From Sphingomonas melonis (lineage in GTDB: Bacteria > Pseudomonadota > Alphaproteobacteria > Sphingomonadales > Sphingomonadaceae), in contig NZ_JACCBY010000007.1 of assembly GCF_013409985.1 (NCBI RefSeq), positions 124,001 through 188,000 of the forward strand: a DNA stretch of 64,000 nucleotides. Direction: 5' to 3'. The notes under the pieces were generated by a model that was not told the DNA's origin, made no database searches, and saw only the letters and a list, made by a program, of their open reading frames with translations. A program made the position numbers and the translations under genes. Shown here in pieces: positions 8,377 through 17,517 of this stretch (position 1 is its first letter; every line of letters starts with the position of its first letter).

Positions 8377-10603
8377 GCGGCGGGCCGTCGGCAGGGCGAT
8401 CCGCGCGGAGCGGGGCGACGCGCTCGAAGACGGCGCTGAGCGCGTCGATCGAATAGGGTTTGTGGAGCAGCTCGAACGCACCCGCGCCCTCTTTGGACAG
8501 GATCTCGCTATAGCCGCTGGTCAGGATCACCGGCAGCGCCGGCAGCCGGCCGCGGATCAGCTGCGCCAGTTCGATGCCGTTCATGCCGGGCATCATCACG
8601 TCGGAGAAGACGACGTCGAAGCCGTCGCCGTCGAATTCCAGCCGGCCGAGCGCCTCCTTGGCGTTGCGCGCGAGCACGATGTCGTGGCCGAGGTCGGTGA
8701 GCGCGGTGGTGGCGAAGGTGCCGACCTCCGGATTGTCCTCGACGACCAGGATGCGCAGCGCCGCGCCGGCGGTGCCGGTGGCCGGCGCGGGCATGGCCTC
8801 CGCCGCAGTGGCGTCGCGCTCGCGCGGCAGGAAGAGCGTGAAGGTCGCGCCCTCGCCGAGCCGACTGGTAACGAGCACGTCGCCGCCCGATTGCTTGGCG
8901 AAGCCGAACACCTGCGACAGGCCAAGGCCGGTGCCATGGCCGACCCCCTTCGACGTGAAGAAGGGTTCGAAGATGCGGTCGAGATGCTCGGGCGGGATGC
9001 CGGTGCCGGTATCGGTGATCGCCACCTTGAGGAAGTCGCCGTCGCGTGCGGCATGGCCGCGCACCGGCGGGATACGGTCGCAGGTGCCGACCGCGATCGT
9101 CAGCCGGCCCTCCTGACCCATCGCGTCGCGCGCGTTGACCGCCATGTTGACGATCGCGGTCTCGAACTGGCTGACGTCGGCATGGGCGAAACAGGCGGTG
9201 TCGGGCAAATCGAGATCGACCTCGATCAGCGCGCCGGCGAGCATCTCCATCATGTCGGTCAGCCCGCGGATCGTGTCGCCGACATCGAACACCTGCGGGG
9301 TGAGCGACGAGCGGCGGGCGAAGGCGAGCAGCTGACCGGTCAGCTTGCTGGCGCGATCGGCGGTCTGGGCGATCGCCTCGATATAGCGGTCACGCCGGTC
9401 CTCGTTGAGCCCCGGCCGCCGCAGCAGATCGGCAGAGCCGCGGATCACGGTGAGCAGGTTGTTGAAATCGTGTGCAATGCCACCGGTGAGCTGACCCAGC
9501 GTCTCCATCTTCTGCGCCTGGCGGAGGGCGTCATGGGCGCGGGTCAGCGCCTCGCTGCGTTCGGCGACGCGGCGTTCGAGCGTGTCGTTGACCTCCTGCA
9601 CCGCGGCGAACAGCCGGGCATTGTCGATCGCGATCGCCGCCTGTGCGGCGATGCCGACCAGCAGCCGTTCGTGGCGGACGTGGAAGCGGCCGGGCTCGGG
9701 GTGGCCGAACAGCAGCCCGCCGAGCACCTCGCCCGAGCGCGAGACGACCGGCGCCGCGAGATAGCTGCGCACCGGCAGATGCCCCGCGGGCAGGCCGACA
9801 TGCGGCGCGTTGTGCCCGTAGCGCGGGTCGCGGCAGATATCGTCGGAGCGCAGCACGCCTTCGTTACGGAAGGTCGGCGCGAACACCGCGGTCGGTCGCG
9901 GTTTGCCCAGCCCCTCGAACTCGGCGCGGCTGGCGCCGGACAGCGTGAAGAGGTGGAGGCGCTCGCCGCTGTCGTCCATCTCATTGTGGAAATAGGCGCC
10001 ATAGGCGGCGCCGGTCAGCGTCACGCCGGCATCGGTCACCATCTGCACGAGCGGTTCGAGATCGAGTTCGGCGGCGAGCGCGGCGCCGATCCGGTTGAGC
10101 GTTTCGAGGCTGTGCGTCTCGGCGACGAGTTCCTGCTCCATCGTCACCGCCTGCGTCACCTCGATGACGACGGCGAGGACGCCGGCGGGCGTCCCGGCAG
10201 GATCGCGCACCGGCGCATAGGTCAGGTTGAAGAACGCCTGCGCCGGGAAGCCGTCGCGGTGGAGCGTGACCTCCTGACGCGAAAAGGTGAGGTGTTCGCC
10301 GGCCAGCCCCGCGCGCAGCACGCCGCGGTTGAAGTCGGCGGCCTCAGGCCATGCCTCGACCACCGGCAGGCCGAGGATCGCGGGATGGTAGCGGCCGGCG
10401 ATCGTCGCATAATGATCGTTGTAGATCAGCAGCCCGTGCTCGCCCCACAGCAGCGCCATCGGCAGCGGCGATTGCAGCACGACATCGGTGACGACGTGGA
10501 GGTGCGGCGGCCAGCCGTCGCGCGGCCCCAGCGGCGAAGCGGCCCAGTCGTGCCCGGCGATCAATGCCGCCATCTCGCCGCCACGACTGGGGAAATCCGT
10601 CAA
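8357..10603 (-). CDS. Hybrid sensor histidine kinase with PAS, GAF, kinase and receiver domains
   Basis: This 748-residue protein has no membrane segments. An N-terminal PAS domain (about 45-155) is followed by a GAF domain (about 165-335), a coiled segment with the HisKA box GGIAHDFNNLL (His378), an HATPase domain with GTGIPPEHLDRIFEPFFTSK and GTGLGLSQV, and a C-terminal receiver domain with the acceptor Asp in FSDVMMPG and the conserved Lys in HKPYS. The first PAS lacks the LOV Cys, so it is not expected to be a light sensor of that type. It converges on the LOV kinase gene with overlapping 3' ends. Its receiver is the nearest possible phosphate acceptor for that kinase, which is a suggestion only. 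Confidence 0.9.
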   Translation of the reverse strand: MTDFPSRGGEMAALIAGHDWAASPLGPRDGWPPHLHVVTDVVLQSPLPMALLWGEHGLLIYNDHYATIAGRYHPAILGLPVVEAWPEAADFNRGVLRAGLAGEHLTFSRQEVTLHRDGFPAQAFFNLTYAPVRDPAGTPAGVLAVVIEVTQAVTMEQELVAETHSLETLNRIGAALAAELDLEPLVQMVTDAGVTLTGAAYGAYFHNEMDDSGERLHLFTLSGASRAEFEGLGKPRPTAVFAPTFRNEGVLRSDDICRDPRYGHNAPHVGLPAGHLPVRSYLAAPVVSRSGEVLGGLLFGHPEPGRFHVRHERLLVGIAAQAAIAIDNARLFAAVQEVNDTLERRVAERSEALTRAHDALRQAQKMETLGQLTGGIAHDFNNLLTVIRGSADLLRRPGLNEDRRDRYIEAIAQTADRASKLTGQLLAFARRSSLTPQVFDVGDTIRGLTDMMEMLAGALIEVDLDLPDTACFAHADVSQFETAIVNMAVNARDAMGQEGRLTIAVGTCDRIPPVRGHAARDGDFLKVAITDTGTGIPPEHLDRIFEPFFTSKGVGHGTGLGLSQVFGFAKQSGGDVLVTSRLGEGATFTLFLPRERDATAAEAMPAPATGTAGAALRILVVEDNPEVGTFATTALTDLGHDIVLARNAKEALGRLEFDGDGFDVVFSDVMMPGMNGIELAQLIRGRLPALPVILTSGYSEILSKEGAGAFELLHKPYSIDALSAVFERVAPLRADRPADGPPLRSPHR

Positions 10604-10752
10604 TATCCGAGCCTTGTCACAATCGCATCACGACCAGAACCGGTGAGCGGCCAAACTGATCCCGATCAATGTGTGCCGACGCGACCGGCTGTCGCAAACC
10701 GGGACGAACCGGTCGCCCGGCCCCGCCCCGCCCCGTTTCGCTCCACCTGTGG

Positions 10753-11226
10753 TCAGCCGGCACCGGGCTTGCGCTGTTCGGCCTCGTAGCTTGCGTCGGT
10801 GCCGATCTTGCCACTGGTTTCCGCCTCGGCGACGCCGTCGGTGGCGGTCGCGGTGACCGACCCGTCGGTGCCGGCGAGATCGTGATCCCTGCGGTCGGGG
10901 CTAGGTACGGTGTCGCCGGCGCCGTCGGTGCGGTCGGCGCCTTCGCGCGATCCGGTCGCCGCATTGGGCACGCTCGCGCCGTCCTCGCCGGCCTGGCCGC
11001 TGCCGTGATAGGCCATGTCGGTCTGGCCGCCATGACCCATGAAGCCGCCGCCGGTCGGCGCCTTGCCGGTGTGCGGATTGGGATAGGCGCCGCCCGCGCT
11101 CTCGCCGCCGGCGCTGCGGCCGTGGATCTCGCGCTGGTCGCTGCCGCCGGGAACGCCCGAGACGCCGTCGGGCGCGCCCTTGCTCGCCGGATTGCCGCTG
11201 ACGGGGGTGGGGACCTTGTCGCTCAT
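10753..11226 (-). CDS. Hydrophilic Gly-rich small protein of unknown function
   Basis: A 157-residue reading frame, strongly hydrophilic, rich in Gly, Ala, Asp, Ser and Thr, with no signal peptide, membrane segment or recognisable domain. Low complexity suggests an intrinsically disordered, possibly stress-related protein. Two ATG codons sit in tandem (11229 and 11226); an AGGA box lies 7 bases before the second, which is preferred. A possible EcfG-type promoter lies just upstream. It could be an over-called frame, but start signals and isolation in its own gap argue for a gene. Confidence 0.55.
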   Translation of the reverse strand: MSDKVPTPVSGNPASKGAPDGVSGVPGGSDQREIHGRSAGGESAGGAYPNPHTGKAPTGGGFMGHGGQTDMAYHGSGQAGEDGASVPNAATGSREGADRTDGAGDTVPSPDRRDHDLAGTDGSVTATATDGVAEAETSGKIGTDASYEAEQRKPGAG

Positions 11227-11275
11227 CATGTCATCCTTGGTCGTGGCCGCGGTGTACGCCGCGGGCATGCAGGAC

Positions 11276-11301
11276 AAGCGATGCGCGGCGGCGATCGTTC
11301 C
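11276..11301 (-). promoter_or_regulatory. Possible general-stress (EcfG-type) promoter
   Basis: On the minus strand GGAAC (11301-11297) is followed after 16 bases by CGCTT (11280-11276). The sphingomonad EcfG consensus is GGAAC, 16-17 bases, CGTT, so the -35 is perfect but the -10 is imperfect. It would start transcription about 45 bases before the small hydrophilic protein at 11226. Confidence 0.25.
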
Positions 11302-11331
11302 TCGGCGGCAGCGACCGTGCCGAATATCCCC

Positions 11332-12441
11332 TCAGGCGGCCGGCAGGCGCTGCTGCAGCCACCGGCGGATCGGCACGTCCCAGAAGGCATGGGCGGCGGC
11401 GGCGAACAGGATGGTGAAGACGAACAGCGCCACCGCGACCACCGCGGTCACCCAGGCCGGTCCATGGCGGTCGGCGATCCAATTCATGTAGAGATACACG
11501 AAGGGATAATGGGTGACGTAGATCGGGTAGGAGAGGCGCCCCGCCTGTTTGCAGAGCGCCACCGCGCGCGGGCCGCCGCTGGAATGACGGCCGGCGACGA
11601 TGATCGCCGGAAAGAGCAGCAGCACGCAGGCCGCTTCGTAGACGCCGTTGAGCTTGAGCGCGCCGACCGCGGGAAAGACCGGGGCGGCGAAGGCCAGCGC
11701 CAGCACGATGCTGAGCGGCACGAAGCCGAGCCGCAGCCGCGGCAGGCGGTCGCCGAGCCGGTAGAGCAACAGGCCGGCGACGAAGGGATAGGTTAGCCGC
11801 ACCGGTGCCCCCCAGAAATTGGCGAGGCCCCAGCCGGTGTCGTACGACCCCAGCGTCAGCGCGGTCGCCGCCGAGACGAGCGCAGCGACGAGCGCGACCG
11901 CCGCGAGCGCGCGCAGGCCGAGCCGGCGCAGCACCAGCGCATAGGCGAGATTGGCGATATACTCCTGAAACAGCGTCCAGGCGGGCGCATTGAGCGGATG
12001 GCTGTCGCCGAGCCGGTTGGCGAGCGGCAGCGAGGGCAGGGCGAGCAGCCCCGCGACCGCGGCGAGCGCGATCAGGCCGGCGGACGACTCCTGCTTTCCA
12101 CCCGCGAAGGGATCGAAGAGGTAGCTCGCCAGCCCGAGCAGCGCGCCGAGCACGACGAGCGGGTGGAGCCGGGCGAGACGCCGCGCCAGGAAGCCGCGCG
12201 TCGTCATCCGCGGCCAGCGATCGTCATAGGCGTAGGCGATGACGAAGCCCGACAGCGCGAAGAAGAAGTCGACCGCGAGATAGGCGTGCGGCAGCATCAG
12301 CCGCGACGCGTCGAACAGCACCGCGATCCCCTGGATGTGGAACGCCACTACGAGCAGCGCCGCGGTGCCGCGCAGGCCGTCGAGCACCTCGAAATGCGTC
12401 TTGCCCGCGCTGGTGCGGTCGGGCGTCGGTACGCCGCTCAT
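11332..12441 (-). CDS. Acyltransferase 3 family membrane protein (OafA-like)
   Basis: This 369-residue integral membrane protein starts with FEVLDGLRGTAALLVVAFHI, the typical opening of acyltransferase family 3, whose His is needed for catalysis. It continues with YLAVDFFFALSGFVIAYAY and RRLARLHPLV, then about eight more hydrophobic segments. Such enzymes O-acylate surface or exported sugars. The start ATG overlaps the stop of the upstream acetyltransferase gene in an ATGA (12438-12441), so the two are translationally coupled. It is the last gene of a three-gene unit with the DUF1349 protein and the hexapeptide acetyltransferase, which suggests acetylation of an envelope sugar. Confidence 0.9.
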   Translation of the reverse strand: MSGVPTPDRTSAGKTHFEVLDGLRGTAALLVVAFHIQGIAVLFDASRLMLPHAYLAVDFFFALSGFVIAYAYDDRWPRMTTRGFLARRLARLHPLVVLGALLGLASYLFDPFAGGKQESSAGLIALAAVAGLLALPSLPLANRLGDSHPLNAPAWTLFQEYIANLAYALVLRRLGLRALAAVALVAALVSAATALTLGSYDTGWGLANFWGAPVRLTYPFVAGLLLYRLGDRLPRLRLGFVPLSIVLALAFAAPVFPAVGALKLNGVYEAACVLLLFPAIIVAGRHSSGGPRAVALCKQAGRLSYPIYVTHYPFVYLYMNWIADRHGPAWVTAVVAVALFVFTILFAAAAHAFWDVPIRRWLQQRLPAA

Positions 12442-12986
12442 GCGCGCAGCACGCGGGCGGGATTGCCGGCGACGGTGGCGCCGGCGGGCACGTCGCGCGT
12501 CACGACGCTGCCGGCGCCGATGATCGCATCGTCGCCGATCGTCACGCCGGGCAGGATCAGCGCGCCGCCGCCGATCCACACATTGGCGCCGATGCGGATC
12601 GGCCGTCCGAATTCGAGCATCCGGGCGCGCGCCGCCGGGTCGCGCGGGTGATCGGCGGTCAGGATCTGCACGCCCGGCCCGATCTGCGTACCCGCGCCGA
12701 TCTCGACCGCGACCACGTCGAGGATGACGCAGCCGAAATTGAGGAACACGCCGTCGCCGAGCCGGATGTTGTAGCCATAGTCGCAGTGGAAGGGCGACCG
12801 TACAGTGACGCCGTGGCCGACCGCGCCCAGCCCCTCGGCCAGCAGCGCGTGGCGTTCGGCCGGGCTTGCCGCGGCGGCCTGGTTGTAGCGGGCCATCCAT
12901 TGCGCCGCACGGGCCGAATCGGCGGCGATGACGGGATCGTCGGCGGTGTAGAGCTCGCCCGCCAGCATCTTCTCTTTCTCGGTCAT
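12438..12986 (-). CDS. Hexapeptide-repeat sugar O-acetyltransferase (maltose/galactoside acetyltransferase family)
   Basis: The 182-residue protein has the N-terminal helix of this family (MTEKEKMLAGELYTADDP) and a left-handed beta-helix of hexapeptide repeats. The catalytic His is in ILTADHPRD, and the C-terminus shows IGGGALILPGVTIGDDAIIGAGSVV and NPARVLR. Length and layout match LacA/Maa/NodL enzymes, which move acetyl from acetyl-CoA to a sugar hydroxyl. The specific sugar cannot be told. It begins 4 bases after the DUF1349 stop and its own stop overlaps the next start, so these genes are one transcription unit. Confidence 0.92.
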   Translation of the reverse strand: MTEKEKMLAGELYTADDPVIAADSARAAQWMARYNQAAAASPAERHALLAEGLGAVGHGVTVRSPFHCDYGYNIRLGDGVFLNFGCVILDVVAVEIGAGTQIGPGVQILTADHPRDPAARARMLEFGRPIRIGANVWIGGGALILPGVTIGDDAIIGAGSVVTRDVPAGATVAGNPARVLRA

Positions 12987-12990
12987 CGTC

Positions 12991-13695
12991 TCAGCTCAGG
13001 TCGTGGAGGTCTTTGCCGAGCGGCGCCCCGATGGTGAGATCGGAGACGCGCACGCGCAGGCCGCTGCGCTCCGGGGTACAGGCCATCGGCCCGACGCGAT
13101 AGGCGGCGGCGACCGGGAAGGGAGCGAGGCGGACGAGCGGCCAGTGGTGGCCATCGGCGGAGACCTGCAACCGCAGCACGCCTTTGGCGACGGTGGCGCG
13201 CATCCAGAAGTCGGCGGGGTTGCCGGTGTAGCGGCCGGTCGCCCAGTCGGAGCGGCCGTCGGTCAGCACGCTGCTCAGCATCGCCGCGCCGTCCGACAGC
13301 TCGATCCCGGCCTTGACCCAGCGGCGTTCGTCGACGCGCACCATGATCCCGGCCTGGTCGTAGAGCGTCTCATAGGCGCCGCGGATGCGCAGTTGCGCGG
13401 TGAAGGCGGCGGGGGTGGGGAAGCCGAGGAAATGGCCGCTGTCGCGCGTGAAGCCGTAATGCGTCTCGCGCCAGAAATCGGTCGCGCGATCGGTGACGAT
13501 CGTCAAGTCGCCGTCGCGATCGGCGCGCCACTGCCGGGGCGGGTTGAGCCAGCGCCCGTCGCGGCGGCCGAGCGCCGGCACCGCCGCCGCCTCGCCGACC
13601 GCGGCACCGGCACCCGCGGCCATGGCGCTCGCCGGTACGGCAAGCGCCGCGGCGGCGCCGAGGATCGTGCGGCGGGTGGGGGGCGGTTGGGACAT
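12991..13695 (-). CDS. DUF1349 domain protein with Tat-like signal peptide
   Basis: The 234-residue protein opens with TRRTILGAAAALAVPASAMA, a twin-arginine-like signal, so export in folded form is likely. The rest resembles DUF1349 (concanavalin-like beta-sandwich): DFWRETHYGF, YDQAGIMVRVDERRWVKAGIE and VRVSDLTIG. Proteins of this kind are thought to bind carbohydrate, but a function is not established. It is the first gene of an operon with two acyltransferases and is divergent from a TetR regulator, with 93 bases between them holding a candidate operator. Confidence 0.85.
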   Translation of the reverse strand: MSQPPPTRRTILGAAAALAVPASAMAAGAGAAVGEAAAVPALGRRDGRWLNPPRQWRADRDGDLTIVTDRATDFWRETHYGFTRDSGHFLGFPTPAAFTAQLRIRGAYETLYDQAGIMVRVDERRWVKAGIELSDGAAMLSSVLTDGRSDWATGRYTGNPADFWMRATVAKGVLRLQVSADGHHWPLVRLAPFPVAAAYRVGPMACTPERSGLRVRVSDLTIGAPLGKDLHDLS

Positions 13696-13751
13696 GATCG
13701 TCGGCCTTTCCTGCGGTACGGCAGCACCAGCCGCCGTGAATCACCGGCATA

Positions 13752-13765
13752 TGTACAAATGTACA
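13752..13765. promoter_or_regulatory. Candidate TetR operator TGTACA-AA-TGTACA
   Basis: Two copies of the self-complementary hexamer TGTACA are separated by AA, giving a near-perfect palindrome between the divergent DUF1349 gene (start 13695) and the TetR gene (start 13789). Position and symmetry fit an autoregulatory operator controlling both directions. Confidence 0.5.
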
Positions 13766-13788
13766 CATCCTTGGCAAAGGAAGAATGC

Positions 13789-14340
13789 GTGCCATCCAGT
13801 CAACCCAAGCGGACCGGCCCCGATCGCCGGCAGCGGATCGTCGACGCGACGCTGGCGGTGATCGCCGAGCATGGCGTCGCGGCGACGACGCACCGGCGTA
13901 TCGCCACCGCCGCGGCGGTGCCGCTGGGATCGGTGACCTATTATTTCGCCTCGCTGGAGGCGCTGCTGACCACCGCCTTCCTGCAACTGGCGGCGCAATC
14001 CTCGGCGGCGTTCGCGGCACGACTGGCGCAGGCGGCGGATCGCGATGCGGCGCGCGCGGCGATCGTCGACATCATCGCCGAATCGGTGTGGGCGGAGCCG
14101 CGCACGCTGCTGCTCAGCTACGAACTCTACGCCTTCGCCGCGCGCCATCCGCCGGTGTCGGCGGTAATGCAGCGCTGGATGGACGACAGCCGCGCCGCGC
14201 TGGAGCGGTTCTTCGATCCGCTCACCGCACGGGCGCTCGACGCGCTGGTCGAGGGGATCGGCATCCACAATTCGATCGACCGCGCGCCGTTGCAGCGCGA
14301 GGCGATCCGCGAGATCGTCGACCGGGTGGCGGGCGCCTGA
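13789..14340 (+). CDS. TetR/AcrR family transcriptional regulator
   Basis: This 183-residue regulator has a typical N-terminal helix-turn-helix (RQRIVDATLAVIAEHGVAA, then TTHRRIATAAAVPLGSVTYYF, the Tyr-Tyr-Phe end of the recognition helix) and an all-helical ligand domain. The start chosen is GTG at 13789 because a good AAGGAAG box lies 4-5 bases upstream. An ATG at 13759 would lie inside the TGTACA palindrome and has no ribosome site. It probably represses its own gene and the divergent acetylation operon, and perhaps the MFS gene 79 bases downstream. Confidence 0.88.
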   Translation: MPSSQPKRTGPDRRQRIVDATLAVIAEHGVAATTHRRIATAAAVPLGSVTYYFASLEALLTTAFLQLAAQSSAAFAARLAQAADRDAARAAIVDIIAESVWAEPRTLLLSYELYAFAARHPPVSAVMQRWMDDSRAALERFFDPLTARALDALVEGIGIHNSIDRAPLQREAIREIVDRVAGA

Positions 14341-14419
14341 TCCGCCGATGGCGTTGCGGCTGCGCATCCACCGGCGATCGACCCGCGACGTGCGCGGCGG
14401 GAGGCGGTAAGCGGCGGCG

Positions 14420-15601
14420 ATGACCAGCCAGACCGACCATGCCGGGATCAGCCCGGGGCTCACCGCCATCTTCGCGATTGCCTGCGGGCTGATGGTCGCC
14501 AACCTCTATTATGCGCAGGCGCTGATCGGCGCGATCGCGCCGGCGCTGGGCCTGCACGGCGGCGTCGCCGGGCTCGTCGTCACGCTGACCCAGCTCGGCT
14601 ATGGCGCCGGTCTGTTCTTCGTCGTCTCGCTCGCCGACCGGGTCGAGAACAAGCGGCTGATCCTGCTGCTGACGGTCGGCGCCTGCCTGGGGCTGGTCGG
14701 CACCTGGACGGCGGCGGGGGCGATGAGCTTCCTCGTCTTCTCGTTCGTCACCGGCTTTTGTTCAGTCGGCGCGCAGATCATGGTGCCGCTCGCCGCGCAT
14801 CTCGCGCCCGAACAGCGTCGCGGGCAGGTGGTCGGCAACATCATGGGCGGGCTGATCACCGGCATCATGCTCGCCCGGCCGCTCGCCAACGGCCTGGCGG
14901 CGGTGGCGGGGTGGCGCGCGATCTTCGGCGTGTCGGCGGTCGCCATGGCCTTGCTCGCGGTGCTGATCGCGCGCACCGTGCCGCAGCACCGGCCCAGGCC
15001 GAACCTGCGCTATGGCGCGCTGCTGCTGTCGGGCCTGTCGCTGCTCGTCCGCACCCCGGCGATCCGCCGCCGCACCGCCTATCAGGCAACGATGTTCGCG
15101 GTGTTCAACCTGTTCTGGACGACGGTGCCGCTGCTGCTCGCGCAGCGCTTCGGCCTGGGCCAGATGGGGATCGCGCTGTTCGCGCTCGCCGGCGCGGGCG
15201 GGGCGCTGGCGGCGCCGATCGCGGGGCGGCTCGGCGACCGTGGCCATATCCGTGCCGGCACCGCGGGGGCGCTGGCGGCGGCGATCGTCGCCTTCCTGCT
15301 CGCCGGCTGGGCGGGGGCGGCGCATGCGCTGATCCTGCTCGCCTTGGCCGCCGTGGTGCTCGACGCCGCGACGCAGATGAACCAGGTGCTCGGCCAGCGT
15401 GTGCTCTTCTCGATCGCGCCCGAAGCGCGCGGGCGGATCAACTCGGTCTATATGACGATGGTCTTCCTCGCCGGCGCGCTCGGCTCGACGCTCGCGACGA
15501 TCAGCTACGATCACGGCGGCTGGACCGCCACCGCGACCGTCGGCGCGGTGCTGACGACCGCCGTGTTCCTGCTGTTCCTGACCGAGCGCCGCGCCGCCTA
15601 G
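14420..15601 (+). CDS. MFS transporter, YnfM/arabinose-efflux type
   Basis: A 393-residue protein with twelve predicted membrane segments. The loop between segments 2 and 3 carries LADRVENKR, a variant of the MFS signature, and the second half holds GRLGDRGHIR at the matching place. MVANLYYAQ near the N-terminus is typical of the YnfM-like drug or sugar efflux group. It follows the TetR gene on the same strand, a common regulator-pump pairing. Its stop overlaps the stop of the converging DUF885 gene by 4 bases. Confidence 0.87.
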   Translation: MTSQTDHAGISPGLTAIFAIACGLMVANLYYAQALIGAIAPALGLHGGVAGLVVTLTQLGYGAGLFFVVSLADRVENKRLILLLTVGACLGLVGTWTAAGAMSFLVFSFVTGFCSVGAQIMVPLAAHLAPEQRRGQVVGNIMGGLITGIMLARPLANGLAAVAGWRAIFGVSAVAMALLAVLIARTVPQHRPRPNLRYGALLLSGLSLLVRTPAIRRRTAYQATMFAVFNLFWTTVPLLLAQRFGLGQMGIALFALAGAGGALAAPIAGRLGDRGHIRAGTAGALAAAIVAFLLAGWAGAAHALILLALAAVVLDAATQMNQVLGQRVLFSIAPEARGRINSVYMTMVFLAGALGSTLATISYDHGGWTATATVGAVLTTAVFLLFLTERRAA

Positions 15602-17418
15602 CGTTTGGCGGCGATGTAGCGGTCGACCTGTTCGTCGAGCAGGTCGAGCGGCAGCGCGCCCTGTTCGAGCACCGCTTCGTGGAAATCGCGGATGTCGAAC
15701 CTGGCGCCCAGCGCGCGTTGCGCCCTGGCGCGCAATTCGCTGATCCTCAATTGCCCGACCATGTAGCTGGTCGCCTGGCCCGGCCAGTTGAAATAGCGGT
15801 CTACCTCGCGCGCGATATCGGTGTCCGACACCGAGCTGTTGGCGCGGAAATAGGCGATTGCGGCGTCGCGGTCCCAGCGCTGCGCGTGGATACCGGTATC
15901 GAGCACCAGCCGGATCGCCCGCCACATCTGCAGCGACAGCATGCCGAACCGCGCATAGGGGTCCTTGTAGAGGCGCATCTCGTCGCCGAGCCGCTCGGCA
16001 TACAGGCCCCAGCCTTCGACATAGGCGCCGTAGCCGCCATATTTGCGGAACTTGGGGATGCCGGTCAGCTCCTGCTGGCGCGCGATCTGGAAATGGTGGC
16101 CGGGCGCCCCCTCATGCGCGGCGATCGCGGCGACCTGCACCTTCTGCGTCTGCGTCATGTCGACCAGATTGACGTAATAGACGCCCGGGCGCGATCCGTC
16201 GGCGGAGGGCGGATCGTAGAAGGCGGTCGATGCGGTGCGCTCGCGCCACGGCTCGACCGCACGCACCTCCAGCAGCGCCTTGGGCAGGACGCGGAAATAG
16301 CGCGGCGCGGCGGCCATCGCCGCGGCGATCACCGCGCGCGCATCGCCCAGATAGGCCTGCCGCCCCGCCGCCGTATTCGGATATTTGAACTGCGGATCGG
16401 TGCGGATACGGTCGAAGAAGTGTTCGAGCGTGCCGGTGAAGCCGACCTCGCGCTTGATCGCCTCCATTTCCTGCCGGATCGCGGCGACCTGACGCAGGCC
16501 GAGCGCATGGATCTGTTCGGCGGTGAGATCGGTGGTCGTGGCGCCCTTGAGCTGGTCGGCGTAATATTCGGCGCCGTCGGGCAGATGCCAGGCGCCGAAA
16601 TTGCCCTTGGCGAGCGGCTCGATCGCGTCGAGCGTCGCGAACAGCAGGTCGTAGCCGTGGCGGAACGGCCCGGCCAGCGCCGCCGAGGCCTCGGCGATCA
16701 GCTGCGTCTTCGTCGCCGCCGGCACGTCGAGCGCCGCCACCTTCTTGCGGAAGTCGGCGAGCAGGGTGGAATCGGCGCCGGTATCGAACGGCGCGCCGGT
16801 GACGACCGCGCGGGCGTCGGCGCGGGCTGGGGCGAAATTGACGGAATTGGGCACGATTCCGGCCGCCGCCTGCTCGCGCATCCGCGAAGTGACCTCACCC
16901 ATCACCCGCTCGGTATCACGCAGGCGGGCGATATAGGCGCGCGCGTCGGCGAGCGTATCGATGCGGTGGTTGTTGATCAGCAGCACCGGAATGTCGCCCG
17001 CTGGGCTGCCGGTGGTCGAGACCGGAAAGCGCAACTTGCGGAAGCGCAGCGATTCGCGCCCGCGCGCGACCTGATATTCGAACAGGCGGTAGCTGACCCG
17101 CGCGCTCTCGCCGAGCTGGTCGGGGCGGAAGCGTGCCCGCATCGCCTGGAGCTGGCGTTCGGCGAGCGCCTGCTCGCGGCGCGCGCCGGCATCGGTATAA
17201 TCGCCGAGCCGGTTCTGATGCGTCTTGAGGCCGAGTTGGGTCTGCGCCTCCGGGTTGAGATCGAGCTGCTCGTCGAAGGCGCGGTCGAGGAACTGCAGCA
17301 GCGCCGCATCCTGCGCGGCGGTCGCCGTGGCGCGGGCAGGCGCGCTTTGCAGCGGGGCGGCATCGGCCTGCACGGGCGGCGCCGCCGACAGCAGCAGGAG
17401 GGCAAGAGCGAGACGCAT
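15598..17418 (-). CDS. DUF885 family secreted metalloprotein, probable peptidase
   Basis: The 606-residue protein starts with a signal peptide (cut near VQADA). It matches the DUF885 family over its whole length. The key motif is HEGAPGHHFQ (in the C-terminal third), a HExxH-like zinc site of gluzincin type, followed by EGWGLYAERL with a further Glu expected to bind the metal. RKYGGYGAYVEGW and MVGQLRI are also typical. The family is thought to contain carboxypeptidase-like zinc enzymes; substrate unknown. No operon partner is evident. Confidence 0.87.
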   Translation of the reverse strand: MRLALALLLLSAAPPVQADAAPLQSAPARATATAAQDAALLQFLDRAFDEQLDLNPEAQTQLGLKTHQNRLGDYTDAGARREQALAERQLQAMRARFRPDQLGESARVSYRLFEYQVARGRESLRFRKLRFPVSTTGSPAGDIPVLLINNHRIDTLADARAYIARLRDTERVMGEVTSRMREQAAAGIVPNSVNFAPARADARAVVTGAPFDTGADSTLLADFRKKVAALDVPAATKTQLIAEASAALAGPFRHGYDLLFATLDAIEPLAKGNFGAWHLPDGAEYYADQLKGATTTDLTAEQIHALGLRQVAAIRQEMEAIKREVGFTGTLEHFFDRIRTDPQFKYPNTAAGRQAYLGDARAVIAAAMAAAPRYFRVLPKALLEVRAVEPWRERTASTAFYDPPSADGSRPGVYYVNLVDMTQTQKVQVAAIAAHEGAPGHHFQIARQQELTGIPKFRKYGGYGAYVEGWGLYAERLGDEMRLYKDPYARFGMLSLQMWRAIRLVLDTGIHAQRWDRDAAIAYFRANSSVSDTDIAREVDRYFNWPGQATSYMVGQLRISELRARAQRALGARFDIRDFHEAVLEQGALPLDLLDEQVDRYIAAKR

Positions 17419-17517
17419 GGAGGAACCCCTGTCGAGACCTTCGCCGGTGGTTCCGGCGTATCGATCGCGTCGATCTTACGTCCTGCGCGCCAGGCGGCAA
17501 GCACATCCCGGCAGAGC

